Positions 1 to 9,536 of a DNA stretch of 64,000 nucleotides are shown here, one piece after another; positions within the stretch are counted from its first letter, which is position 1; each line of letters begins with the position of its first letter. A model generated the notes under the pieces. The model did no database searches. It was not told where the DNA came from and saw only the letters and a list, made by a program, of their open reading frames with translations. Position numbers and translations under genes: made by a program. This stretch comes from Pelosinus sp. UFO1 (GTDB lineage: Bacteria; Bacillota; Negativicutes; DSM-13327): positions 2,844,001 through 2,908,000 of the forward strand of contig NZ_CP008852.1 in NCBI RefSeq assembly GCF_000725345.1, written 5' to 3'.

Positions 1-2
1 TA

Positions 3-71
3 TATGCTTTGGAGGAGAAGGATAGTACTGATTACGATATAAGAAAACAGCGAGTCATCTTAACCATGTAA
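3..71 (+). CDS. possible 3' end of an unknown gene
   Basis: An open frame enters from the left edge and stops with TAA at 69-71, reading a hydrophilic tail that ends in RVILTM. It would converge on gpr and overlap its last codons by 12 nt. Only about 22 codons are visible, so neither the family nor the reality of the gene can be judged. It is listed as a possible partial gene only. Confidence 0.2.
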   Translation, partial: YALEEKDSTDYDIRKQRVILTM

Positions 72-1034
72 ATAGGTATGTATGTTTTCATAGTCAATAT
101 GCGGGTGCATAGCTTGGTTGATCCCCCCAGCTAAAACGACGGCAATATCATCAATGAAACGATCTACTTCCTTAGGGGTAACCATTAAATCGCCCAACAC
201 TTCTGGTAGAACTTGGCCGACAATTGTACGGCGATCTGTATCTGATAAATTCTCCATACTTTTAAAATAACGTGCAAAAGGAGCATGTTCTTGCAATGTA
301 TTAATCGTATCCATCGCAATCGTAGAGGCATGAACAACAGTAGGTACCCCAATGGCAATAACAGGCACGCCTAAAGATTCCTTCGTTAATCCAAAGCGTT
401 TATTTCCTACACCTGATCCAGGACTGATTCCTGTATTTGCCAGTTGGACTGTCGTAATCACTCTGCGAGTAGATGCCGCTGCTAATGCATCAATGGCAAT
501 AACCAAATTAGGTTTTATTTTACTAACTAGCCCTTGTACAATTTCCACCGTTTCCATCCCTGTAATGCCTAAAACACCTGGTGCTATGGCACAAACGGAT
601 CGCACCCCACCCTTAAGTTCAGGTGACAACATTTCCTGCAAATGACGAGTCACTACTATTTTATCAATTGCTCTAGGTCCTAAGGCATCAGGCGTAATAT
701 TCCAATTTCCTAGACCGATAACCAATACAGTAGCATTTTTTCCCAAGTCCGCCATATCGACCAGTTCTTTCGCTAAGAGTTTCATAATCTTTTGCTGCAA
801 AGGAGTATTTTTATAGCGAAGCCCCTGGGCTTCAATAGTCACATAAGTCCCTTTTCCTTTACCCATTATTTTCTCCGCCTCGGGAGTCGTAATATTAACC
901 TTAGTAATAATAACTTCCTCATCCTCTGCCGTTTCCACTAGAACACCTGGAATATCTTCACTAACTTCTTTAGTTAACATCTCCCGCACTTCTAGCGCTA
1001 AGTCAGTACGACTGCTTCCTGTGAAATGGCCCAC
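60..1034 (-). CDS. gpr: GPR endopeptidase (germination protease)
   Basis: This protease degrades the small acid-soluble spore proteins (SASP) during germination; it is made as a zymogen in the forespore. The protein shows the family pattern: an N-terminal RTDLALEV segment, a central VIGLGNWNITPDALGP motif, and the IGVPTVV and AIDALAAAS stretches of the catalytic core. An upstream GTG at 1043 and ATG at 1040 lie too close to the AAGGAG ribosome binding site (1043-1048), so I place the start at the GTG at 1034-1032, 8 nt away (324 aa). It is divergent from rpsT. The comEC-holA-rpsT-gpr neighbourhood is conserved in spore formers. This gene shows that the organism makes endospores or descends from one that did. 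Confidence 0.95.
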   Translation of the reverse strand: MGHFTGSSRTDLALEVREMLTKEVSEDIPGVLVETAEDEEVIITKVNITTPEAEKIMGKGKGTYVTIEAQGLRYKNTPLQQKIMKLLAKELVDMADLGKNATVLVIGLGNWNITPDALGPRAIDKIVVTRHLQEMLSPELKGGVRSVCAIAPGVLGITGMETVEIVQGLVSKIKPNLVIAIDALAAASTRRVITTVQLANTGISPGSGVGNKRFGLTKESLGVPVIAIGVPTVVHASTIAMDTINTLQEHAPFARYFKSMENLSDTDRRTIVGQVLPEVLGDLMVTPKEVDRFIDDIAVVLAGGINQAMHPHIDYENIHTYLHG

Positions 1035-1120
1035 CCTCATCACTCCTTATTTATAAAATCAAGGTTATATTACCCTAAATTAATAATAGCTATACAAATC
1101 AATACCAGCCTTCACAAACC

Positions 1121-1137
1121 TTGCCCTATTAGGGCAA
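1121..1137. promoter_or_regulatory. short palindrome between gpr and rpsT
   Basis: TTGCCCT-ATT-AGGGCAA is a perfect 7-bp inverted repeat in the divergent intergenic region. It could be an operator or a small hairpin. There is no T-run, so it is not a terminator. No regulator can be assigned. Confidence 0.35.
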
Positions 1138-1191
1138 CATAACTACTCTAAAGAATTCCCAACTTATAGTTATAAATTTATTAAATGTTAC

Positions 1192-1220
1192 TTGCATTTT
1201 CCATAATCACATGCTAAGAT
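1192..1220 (+). promoter_or_regulatory. rpsT promoter (sigma-A type)
   Basis: TTGCAT at 1192-1197 and TAAGAT at 1215-1220 are separated by 17 nt, which fits a vegetative promoter. It lies 36 nt upstream of the rpsT start. Confidence 0.55.
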
Positions 1221-1256
1221 ACTATAGGTAACATGCTCTTTAAGGAGGTGAATCAC

Positions 1257-1523
1257 TTGCCAAACATTAAATCATCTGAACGTAGCGTAAAAACTGATGC
1301 TGAGCGACGCGCTAGAAACTTTGCGGTGAGATCAACCATTAGAACTGTATCTCGCAAAGTAGTTGAGTCCGTAGCTGCTGGTAAAAACGATGAGGCGAAA
1401 GCCCTTCTAATTAATGCTAGCAAAACGATTGACAAGGCAGCCAGCAAAGGTGTTGTTCATAAAAATGCCGCGGCCCGCAAGAAATCGAGATTAGCTCGTA
1501 AACTTAATGCCTTAGCTAAGTAA
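1257..1523 (+). CDS. rpsT: 30S ribosomal protein S20
   Basis: S20 binds 16S rRNA early in 30S assembly. The product is 88 aa, the usual length, with the typical opening PNIKSSERSVKTDAERRARN and a basic, alanine-rich helical C-terminus. The open frame extends 8 codons further upstream, but the strong AAGGAGGTG ribosome binding site at 1242-1250 sits just before the TTG at 1257, and S20 proteins begin at this residue. The gene is monocistronic, with its own promoter and a strong terminator. Confidence 0.97.
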   Translation: MPNIKSSERSVKTDAERRARNFAVRSTIRTVSRKVVESVAAGKNDEAKALLINASKTIDKAASKGVVHKNAAARKKSRLARKLNALAK

Positions 1524-1529
1524 TTAAGA

Positions 1530-1567
1530 AAAAGCCCCTGTTCATTACATAATGAACAGGGGCTTTT
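1530..1567. terminator. rpsT rho-independent terminator
   Basis: A perfect 17-bp stem (1530-1546 with 1551-1567) closes an ACAT loop, with A/T ends on both sides. It lies 7 nt after the rpsT stop. The symmetry would let it work in both directions. Confidence 0.9.
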
Positions 1568-1590
1568 GCGTTTGATTTAACTATTTATCC

Positions 1591-1774
1591 GATGACTAAA
1601 CCGCTCTAAGACTCCCATCTTCATCTCGTTAACAGCCTGTAATATCCTGCCCTCTGGTTAGGATAACAGTCTGTAAAACTCGAAGTAAGTTCGCTCTAAG
1701 GATTTTCGAATCCAAGGCTCACTTATATAAGTGGGAGTTAAGAGCGGCTAAGTCCCTGGATAAGTGCGCCTAAG
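1591..1774. repeat. four copies of a TAAG-NN-CG-N-CTAAG intergenic motif
   Basis: Copies lie at 1591-1610, 1681-1700, 1733-1752 and 1758-1774 on the plus strand; for example TAAGTGCGCCTAAG and TAAGAGCGGCTAAG. Read on the minus strand the core is CTTAGNCGNNCTTA. Some copies have one extra base in the middle. A fifth copy lies far away at 55329-55347. No ORF covers this region. It could be a decayed short repeat family or a structured RNA. Confidence 0.5.
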
Positions 1775-1805
1775 ATTCAGATGGAGTTAAAACTCCATCT
1801 GAATC
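1774..1805. terminator. hairpin downstream of holA
   Basis: A perfect 15-bp inverted repeat (1774-1788 with 1791-1805) has almost no loop and begins 10 nt beyond the holA stop. There is no T-run on the minus strand, so it may be a weak terminator or an mRNA 3' stabiliser rather than a classical terminator. Confidence 0.55.
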
Positions 1806-1814
1806 AAGTCTTCT

Positions 1815-2852
1815 TTATCTACAAAGGGCAATAATAATTTGTTCAATTACGGAATGATTGGCTCTACCTGATTTTAAATCATAATCCGCAGCTGCCAAAG
1901 CCAAGGTTGCTTCTTTCAAGACCTCTAGCCTAAAATTTTGACTCTGTTTTAGCATCTTTTCACCAATGAAGGGCATTACACCAAGCTTTTCTGAAATTTC
2001 TTTAGTGCTACGTCCATCTTGTGCCATTTCTCTAGCTTGCCACATAAGACGCACTTGACGTGCCAGTAAAGATAATAATTTAAGAGGATGTTCTCCTGAT
2101 TTAACCTGTTCTCCCAGCAATTGAAGTGCTTTTCCTAATTGCTTCTGGCTAACAGCATCAATCATAGAAAAGATTGATATTTCTGGAATGGAAGACATGA
2201 TTTCCACTAAATCATGATGACTAATCATATTTTTTCCTTCCGTAAACAGGGCTACCTTCTCCAATTCATTCTCTAAGAAACCTAAAGATACTTGAGGCAT
2301 GATACTAATAACTCCCAAGAAGTATTCCATCGCGTCAGAGGCCATTCTTTTATTAAGTTCACTCAGCTTCGGTATAAGCCACCCTCTCACGTCTTTTCCT
2401 TTTAAATTAGCAACTTCTACGGCAGCTCCATGCTTTTCTATCATCTTAAAAAGCTTCCGGCGCTTATCCACTTTATCCGTTGTGGAAAGAATAACATGTG
2501 TGTAATCTGGCATATTGCTAATAACGCTTAGCAAACGCTCATCCAACTTATCCACAGTTTCGACTTGTTCATTACTTCCTGTTTTTCTTGGACGAAATAA
2601 GGAGGTACCACGTACAACAATAACATTTTTTCCACCCATAAATGGAACTGTTTCAATTAAAGCGATAAACTCATTTATAGTAGGATCCTTTTCTAAATGC
2701 AAAAGGTTCATCTCTATTTCCTCAGGTGCCAGTACAGCCTTAATAACAGCCTGTTCAATTTGTCTAATAAAATAAGTCTCTTCACCATGCAAAAGATATA
2801 TTGATTTTACTTGCCCTTTTTTAATTTCTTCTAAAACTGCTGCATAACTCAT
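1815..2852 (-). CDS. holA: DNA polymerase III, delta subunit
   Basis: HolA is the clamp-loader subunit that opens the beta sliding clamp. The 345-aa protein has the family opening (AAVLEEIKKGQVKSIYLLHGEE), a AAA+-like N-terminal domain, and a C-terminal collar domain with GEHPLKLLSLLARQVRLMWQ followed by LKSGRANHSVIEQIIIALCR. An AGGGGGA ribosome binding site precedes the ATG. It follows comEC in the same direction, as in many Firmicutes, with a 138-nt gap. Confidence 0.95.
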   Translation of the reverse strand: MSYAAVLEEIKKGQVKSIYLLHGEETYFIRQIEQAVIKAVLAPEEIEMNLLHLEKDPTINEFIALIETVPFMGGKNVIVVRGTSLFRPRKTGSNEQVETVDKLDERLLSVISNMPDYTHVILSTTDKVDKRRKLFKMIEKHGAAVEVANLKGKDVRGWLIPKLSELNKRMASDAMEYFLGVISIMPQVSLGFLENELEKVALFTEGKNMISHHDLVEIMSSIPEISIFSMIDAVSQKQLGKALQLLGEQVKSGEHPLKLLSLLARQVRLMWQAREMAQDGRSTKEISEKLGVMPFIGEKMLKQSQNFRLEVLKEATLALAAADYDLKSGRANHSVIEQIIIALCR

Positions 2853-2990
2853 AACGTCCCCCTATTGCAATCGAATCACTTTATATATTGAAGACTTGAT
2901 TCATAGATTCTTTAACTACTTGAATCAATCTTACTTATCTAGAACTTAGCTCTGCCCCCTATTTATATAAGATAGAAATCTTATAGCAGG

Positions 2991-5366
2991 TTAGTCAGAA
3001 GATAAAAAAGTATCCACTTCCATTTTTGTACCGTTTGTTTTAAATACGATAGCCCCTTGTCTATCTGTACGATATATTGTAATATGTTGTGCCTCTAAAC
3101 GTCGAATGGTATCGCCGTGAGGATGCCCGAAAGAATTATTATTTCCTACAGAAATAACTGCATACTTAGGCGCTACAGCTTGCAAAAATTCCACTGTTGA
3201 GGAAGTTCTCGCCCCATGATGACCTACCTTAAGTACCGTACTGGAAATATCCTTATTACTTTGCAGCATTTGTTCCTCACCATGGGCTGGAAGATCACCC
3301 GTAAATAAGAAACTATACTTCCCGTAACTCGCTCGTACTACGCTTGAAACCTCATTCCCACTCTGTCCATTCATTCCAGTATCAGCATGTAACACCTCAA
3401 TAACAACACCATCAAGTTCTATCCTCTGTCCTTCGTAAGTAGCAATGATAACGCTACTGCGAGGTATAACATGCAATAAATTAACAACTGCTTGTGTATA
3501 TTTTTCCTGAGATAACATAACATTTTTCACCGGAATTTCTCTCGCTATCCCCGCTGCTCCACCAGCATGATCTTGGTGACCATGGGTCAAAAAAAGATAA
3601 TCAAGCCCTTGTATTCCATAATGCCTCAAGTAAGGTAAAACGACGCGGTAGCCAATATCAAACTCTACAGTTTCTCCTATCGTGCCGCCAGTATCCACTA
3701 GAATTGCCCGTCCATGGGGCGTAACGATCAGAGCAGCATCACCTTGACCCACATCAATAAAATGAACCGATACAGGGCGAGGATAGACCGTATAGCCTAT
3801 TATACACAAAACAAGAAATAATACGACAACTGCACTTTTTTGAGGCCATTTTTTAATCGTCTCCCTTAAGGATAACACATTTTTCGGTTTATACCCATAC
3901 ATCCAGCATAGCAATCCATAATAAAGTATACTGCCCAAAATCCCAATAGGCGGTACATATAACTTTGCAGCGGGCATTGCAGCCAACCATTTCGTTAATT
4001 GAAGAACGAGTCCAATCAGCAAACTGCAGATAACCATACTTACATTCCCTACAAATCCTACCAGCAAACCACTAAAAGTACCAAACAGTCCTAGTATCAA
4101 AATACCTTCAATAATAGGAACAATGATCAGATTCGCTATAAAAGAGCTAAGGGAGAAACTATTAAAGTACCAAGCAATAAAGGGTAATACTCCTACCTGG
4201 GCTGAAATGGTGACGGCTAAGGGGCTGGCAAGCCAAAGAGGCAAAAAACGCAATTTACTCACAGTCTTAGCATTTAAGAAAACCAGTCCGGCCGTTGAAG
4301 CAAACGATAATTGGAAACTCAAATCATAAATCAGAGCTGGCTGATAAATCAGCATACCAAGCACAGATAAACACAATGCCACTGCAGCATCCTTTTCCCG
4401 TTCAAGGCATACCGCCCCTAATCCAATCAAGCCCATAATGAGAGAACGCAATACTGGAGGGGTCAGTCCACAAAAAATCGCATATAAAGCAATAAAAAAA
4501 GCTGCGAATAAAGGTACTATTTTATTGGCAAACATAAACCCTTTGAATGCATTATTACCTAATACGGTAATAATCCCCGCTACTAAAGCAATATGAGATC
4601 CTGACACAGACAAAATATGTACAATTCCTGTTGTTGAAAAATCAGCTACTATCTCACGCGGAATACCCCCATATCCACCAAATAAAATTCCTTCTAGAAT
4701 TGCTTCATGACTTTCAGGCATTACCTTTTTTATATTTTCGATTATTTTTTCTCGCCATCTCGTCGCTACCTGTTTCCATGAGTAACTATTATCTACAATA
4801 CTTATTTCCTTCCCGTAAACAGACATCCTCCCTCGAATGCCTTGTAATTGTGCCGCGGCAACACTGTCGTATTGCCCTGGGTTATTATAGCCATGCAGCA
4901 TAATAATTTCGCCATTTACTTGCACCATATTTCCTTGCTGGAAGATAGTTTCTTTGTTAGATTGCCTACTAGAAACAAATAACCTCCCTGTGGCAGCCAC
5001 TGACGGCTTCTCCCTCTGCACTTTTTTTGTTTCTATTATATATCTAACTTTATTTGTTTCTTCCTCTAAAGCAGTTACCTGGGGTGTTTCCACGATCGTA
5101 CCATAAACAGTCACTTTTTCTCCCGTATAGTGGCTAATATCTACCAGACTTAAGGCATCATCATGAATAAAACGTAACATGCCAATGATAAAAAACAATG
5201 TGGCAAACAACCAAGTCGTCTGCTTTTGTCTATAGATTTGTCTGACAAGAATAAACATGGTAACAAAACTACTAACATATATAAAGGGTAACAACCATCT
5301 AAAATAATTGGCACACCATATACCTGCAGTAAAAGCAGCTGTAATGAGTACAACTAAATTAGGCAT
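2991..5366 (-). CDS. comEC: DNA internalization competence protein ComEC/Rec2
   Basis: ComEC forms the inner-membrane channel for single-stranded DNA during transformation. The 791-aa protein has N-terminal membrane helices, a DUF4131-type region (about 30-190), the competence membrane domain (about 215-480, with HILSVSGSHIALVAG) and a C-terminal metallo-beta-lactamase-like domain (from about 535: FIDVGQGDAALI, LFLTHGHQDHAGG, FTGDLP, VGHHGARTSST). The histidines of the lactamase motif are intact, so a nuclease role is possible. ATG follows an AAGGAG site by 9 nt. Its usual partner comEA is 24 kb away at 29.1-29.7 kb. Confidence 0.95.
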   Translation of the reverse strand: MPNLVVLITAAFTAGIWCANYFRWLLPFIYVSSFVTMFILVRQIYRQKQTTWLFATLFFIIGMLRFIHDDALSLVDISHYTGEKVTVYGTIVETPQVTALEEETNKVRYIIETKKVQREKPSVAATGRLFVSSRQSNKETIFQQGNMVQVNGEIIMLHGYNNPGQYDSVAAAQLQGIRGRMSVYGKEISIVDNSYSWKQVATRWREKIIENIKKVMPESHEAILEGILFGGYGGIPREIVADFSTTGIVHILSVSGSHIALVAGIITVLGNNAFKGFMFANKIVPLFAAFFIALYAIFCGLTPPVLRSLIMGLIGLGAVCLEREKDAAVALCLSVLGMLIYQPALIYDLSFQLSFASTAGLVFLNAKTVSKLRFLPLWLASPLAVTISAQVGVLPFIAWYFNSFSLSSFIANLIIVPIIEGILILGLFGTFSGLLVGFVGNVSMVICSLLIGLVLQLTKWLAAMPAAKLYVPPIGILGSILYYGLLCWMYGYKPKNVLSLRETIKKWPQKSAVVVLFLVLCIIGYTVYPRPVSVHFIDVGQGDAALIVTPHGRAILVDTGGTIGETVEFDIGYRVVLPYLRHYGIQGLDYLFLTHGHQDHAGGAAGIAREIPVKNVMLSQEKYTQAVVNLLHVIPRSSVIIATYEGQRIELDGVVIEVLHADTGMNGQSGNEVSSVVRASYGKYSFLFTGDLPAHGEEQMLQSNKDISSTVLKVGHHGARTSSTVEFLQAVAPKYAVISVGNNNSFGHPHGDTIRRLEAQHITIYRTDRQGAIVFKTNGTKMEVDTFLSSD

Positions 5367-5470
5367 TTATTATTACTCCTTGTCTAATTATTTCACTTTC
5401 GACTATCAATTTTAGAAGTCAACTTCTCTTTTCTTCTACTTTCATCTCTATAATTTACCATTAAAATACA

Positions 5471-5500
5471 AAAATCCTGCATGAATTCATGCAGGATTTT
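5471..5500. terminator. terminator downstream of metY
   Basis: A perfect 30-nt palindrome (AAAATCCTGCATGAA and its complement) has A-runs and T-runs at the ends. It lies about 100 nt past the metY stop and before comEC, and would work on either strand. Confidence 0.8.
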
Positions 5501-5602
5501 ATTACTTCTCGTCCTATAAAATTTTTATCTATCACTTACCTTTGTTTCTGCATTTTTTATTAAGTCATAACTTTCCATGACCCATAGCCTGCTCTAATCC
5601 TC

Positions 5603-6910
<1,308 letters not shown>

Positions 6911-7045
6911 TCATTTAATATATTTTAGCAAGTCTTGAATTTTTCATATTATCCGAGACTGTACCAAACGAAAAAATCTTTGCTTTAGATTTGTTTAAAA
7001 ATAGCAACTAGATTTTCAGGTCGCAATTCATTGAAATTTAAAAGT

Positions 7046-7095
7046 AAAAGACTAAAGAACCCTCCTATTGAAGATACTTTAGCCTTCAGTTTTTT
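7046..7095 (-). repeat. hairpin copy A of a duplicated terminator-like element
   Basis: ACTAAAG at 7050-7056 pairs with CTTTAGC-side bases at 7077-7083, flanked by a conserved TTCAGTTTT-TT-CTGATC segment. It is nearly the same element as copy B at 7165-7219, with the stem changed in a base-pair-preserving way. It lies between the VanW-family gene and metY. Confidence 0.55.
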
Positions 7096-7164
7096 CTGAT
7101 CAGCTCTTTGTATTTTGCTGTAAAATTATATATATTCGACTTATCCATTGAATACTAAAAACAA

Positions 7165-7219
7165 AAGACTAAGGAAGCTCCACATATTGGGAACAATTCC
7201 TTAGCCTTCAGTTTTCTGA
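7165..7219 (-). terminator. hairpin copy B, terminator of the VanW-family gene
   Basis: ACTAAGGAA pairs with TTCCTTAGC. On the minus strand the stem is followed by TCTTTTGTTTTT. It lies about 100 nt beyond the VanW-family stop codon. The 423-nt gap 6890-7312 contains only copies A and B as recognisable signals. Confidence 0.6.
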
Positions 7220-7312
7220 TCGACTAACCGTTTATAATTCTGTTATTAACACTATCATAAATAACCATAACTGTCAATAAGTAGCTATTCGTCAAACTAA
7301 AACATAAATTTG

Positions 7313-8680
7313 TTATTTATTTGATCCAGAAGCCTTTGTCCCGATTCGGATGACTTGATCTACTGGTGAAAATTCATCTGTAGCGATAAACTCACGATCA
7401 ATTTCCTTCCCCTTATAATGCTTGACTCGGTATGTAGTTACTTGGAAACCTTTTAGGCCCTCCTCTTCAACCACCTCTTTGCCGATCTCGAGTTTCGGAT
7501 CTTGTTTTATAATAGTGTTAGGCTCTAACACCCTTTTATCGGTTGCTACTATTTGAATGTCTGGTGGATTTTCAGTCCTTTTGCCAAAAATCGTAATGTT
7601 AACGGTATTACCCAGTACTTCCGAAAGTACATAGATGTTAGATTTTGAGGTATTTTTGAATTTGAAATCTAATAGATTATCTGCTACAGTAGCATCCCGC
7701 CCAATAGGAACATAGCCAGGCGGCCTAAAATGCGATGTACGTTCCTCAACCGCCATATCTGCTAATAGAATCGCATTATACAATGTACTACTAACCTGAC
7801 ATACACCACCACCAAAATCAGGTAGTAACTTACCATTGATGAATACTGGTGCTTCTTTGTAACCATACTGCGCTAACCGCAAACCAACGTAGGTATTAAA
7901 GGAAAAAACATCGCCACTTTTTACAAGAACACCATTAATGTTTTGGGCGGCAATAAGAATGTTCTCACTACGATTTTTGTCAGAAGAATCGAATTGTGTA
8001 CTATAAGAAGCAAGGACTCCATTAACATCTGCTAGGTCGCTGGCAATGATCTTCGGCTGGATTTCATTCACTGCTAGCGATAAGGTTAGGGGTAGTCCTG
8101 AATTTAACCGATTAGCAATTTCAGTACTATTCCTTACTATATCAACCTTTTTACCAATAGTCTCCGGCAAAATTTCAACTGTATTGTTAGTATAACGTAG
8201 TATAGAACTCTGCGCCTCACAGTCAATACTACTCGCTATGCTAATTAATACGGCATTCAGTTTATCCTTATTATATGAGGGCGTAATCGGTATCATATGG
8301 CCTTGAATAAGTGCAAAGTATCTCTCCTGGAGTTGACGGATCATGCTTCCTTGACGCCCCACGGCGTAAGCTTGCTTAGCTAGCAGGTCAGCATCGATGT
8401 TCAGATCAATTTCTGCTGCGGTCACTGACCATTTATTGTTATAAACTAAGTTAAGTACGGATTGCTGAGTCTTTTCTTTATAGACATCACTAATTTTCCT
8501 CTCAGCCTGATCAATAGACAAACCGCCCACATCTATATCCCCAACTCTTACTCCATTATAGATGTCGCCAGTCATCATATAGACAACATTAGTAGCTACA
8601 AAACCAACGAGGCTAAATACCACAATTATGTTAAAAAATATTATAAATTTAGTAATTCGTTTCGATTTCACAGGCTGCAC
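7313..8680 (-). CDS. VanW family protein with G5 domain
   Basis: This is a membrane-anchored cell-envelope protein of unknown biochemical role. The 455-aa protein has one N-terminal membrane helix (about 10-33), a peptidoglycan-binding-4-like region (about 55-210), the VanW domain (about 225-360, with GGGVCQVSSTLYNAILLAD and RPPGYVPIGRDATV) and a C-terminal G5-type strand segment. The start is GTG behind an AAAGGTG site. VanW proteins are widespread in spore formers and are not by themselves vancomycin-resistance genes. A terminator separates it from the upstream PRC-barrel gene. Confidence 0.88.
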   Translation of the reverse strand: MQPVKSKRITKFIIFFNIIVVFSLVGFVATNVVYMMTGDIYNGVRVGDIDVGGLSIDQAERKISDVYKEKTQQSVLNLVYNNKWSVTAAEIDLNIDADLLAKQAYAVGRQGSMIRQLQERYFALIQGHMIPITPSYNKDKLNAVLISIASSIDCEAQSSILRYTNNTVEILPETIGKKVDIVRNSTEIANRLNSGLPLTLSLAVNEIQPKIIASDLADVNGVLASYSTQFDSSDKNRSENILIAAQNINGVLVKSGDVFSFNTYVGLRLAQYGYKEAPVFINGKLLPDFGGGVCQVSSTLYNAILLADMAVEERTSHFRPPGYVPIGRDATVADNLLDFKFKNTSKSNIYVLSEVLGNTVNITIFGKRTENPPDIQIVATDKRVLEPNTIIKQDPKLEIGKEVVEEEGLKGFQVTTYRVKHYKGKEIDREFIATDEFSPVDQVIRIGTKASGSNK

Positions 8681-8716
8681 AACACCGCACCTTTCTAAGT
8701 AAAAAGTATAATAATG

Positions 8717-8741
8717 AGAGGCCCCAAAAGAAGGAGCCTCT
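8717..8741 (-). terminator. terminator of the PRC-barrel gene
   Basis: AGAGGCCCC at 8717-8725 pairs with GGAGCCTCT at 8733-8741 (9 bp, one G-U). It sits between the PRC-barrel stop (8746) and the start of the VanW-family gene. The T-tract on the minus strand is weak. Confidence 0.6.
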
Positions 8742-8745
8742 TATT

Positions 8746-9525
8746 TTAAATATTCATTGATAGTTCGACAAGTTTACCAGCGTTTTGTGCTTCTTGAATA
8801 ACTTCCTTAGTGATTTCGCCGCCCTGTTCAACAATTACAACACCGTTATCAGCTTCAATTCGACGAGTGGCTTTTTTCCCTAGTAAATATGCCCGTTGTT
8901 TTTCTTCAAATTTCTTGACCGAATCGTCACTAGACTCTACCGCAACAGGTTGTGGCATTTCTTCCACAACTGGATTTGTGGTGTTGTTAGTAGTTGGTGT
9001 TGGCCCTGGATTAATAGTAACTGTTTCACCCTGAACTATAGAATCTGGGGTAACACTGCTTTTATCGTCAGAAATGATCAAAATCTCTTTACCAAAGGTG
9101 CGAATGCATTGTCCTTGTATCTGATCAACTTCTCCATTCGGCCCTTCAATTTGACAACTGCCTATTTTACCAGTTTCATCTACACTATATTCGGATACTC
9201 GTCCCTGAAAACCACCACGTTGCGTTAGCACTTTAGCCCCAATCACCTTAACATTAGCGTCAAGTAGTTTTTCAATTTCTTGGTCATGGGCAATAGGAAC
9301 GATGCTAGAACTATTTTCAACAGTGATAGCATTATCTCCAACACCAATAACAGCTGCAAAAGGTAATAGTTTAGCACCTACTTTATACCAATTATCGTCT
9401 TCAATTACCATAGCGGCAACAGCACCTTTCGCTGCGTTGATGACAAGACATTTCACCCGCCCTAACTCGCTACCTTCAGTAATGCTAATAACAGGCAACC
9501 CTAAAATTTCACTATTTTTTTTCAC
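8746..9525 (-). CDS. PRC-barrel domain protein
   Basis: Two PRC-barrel-like domains are visible (about 1-80, opening SEILGLPVISITEGSELGRV, and about 85-160, with VIGAKVLTQRGGFQGRVSEY). A Pro/Thr/Asn-rich linker follows, then a short C-terminal segment (GVVIVEQGGEITKEVIQEA) that resembles the repeated tail of some spore or envelope PRC proteins. PRC barrels usually mediate protein contacts or RNA-processing/photosynthetic scaffolding, so a specific function cannot be given. The GTG start has a strong AGGAGG site. It lies 11 nt behind the membrane protein gene at 9537, so the two are probably co-transcribed. Confidence 0.85.
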   Translation of the reverse strand: MKKNSEILGLPVISITEGSELGRVKCLVINAAKGAVAAMVIEDDNWYKVGAKLLPFAAVIGVGDNAITVENSSSIVPIAHDQEIEKLLDANVKVIGAKVLTQRGGFQGRVSEYSVDETGKIGSCQIEGPNGEVDQIQGQCIRTFGKEILIISDDKSSVTPDSIVQGETVTINPGPTPTTNNTTNPVVEEMPQPVAVESSDDSVKKFEEKQRAYLLGKKATRRIEADNGVVIVEQGGEITKEVIQEAQNAGKLVELSMNI

Positions 9526-9536
9526 AATAATGCCTC

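Noticed and set aside
7313-8680. vancomycin resistance determinant
   Set aside because: VanW-domain proteins are common in Firmicutes outside resistance clusters. No vanHAX or vanRS genes are present.
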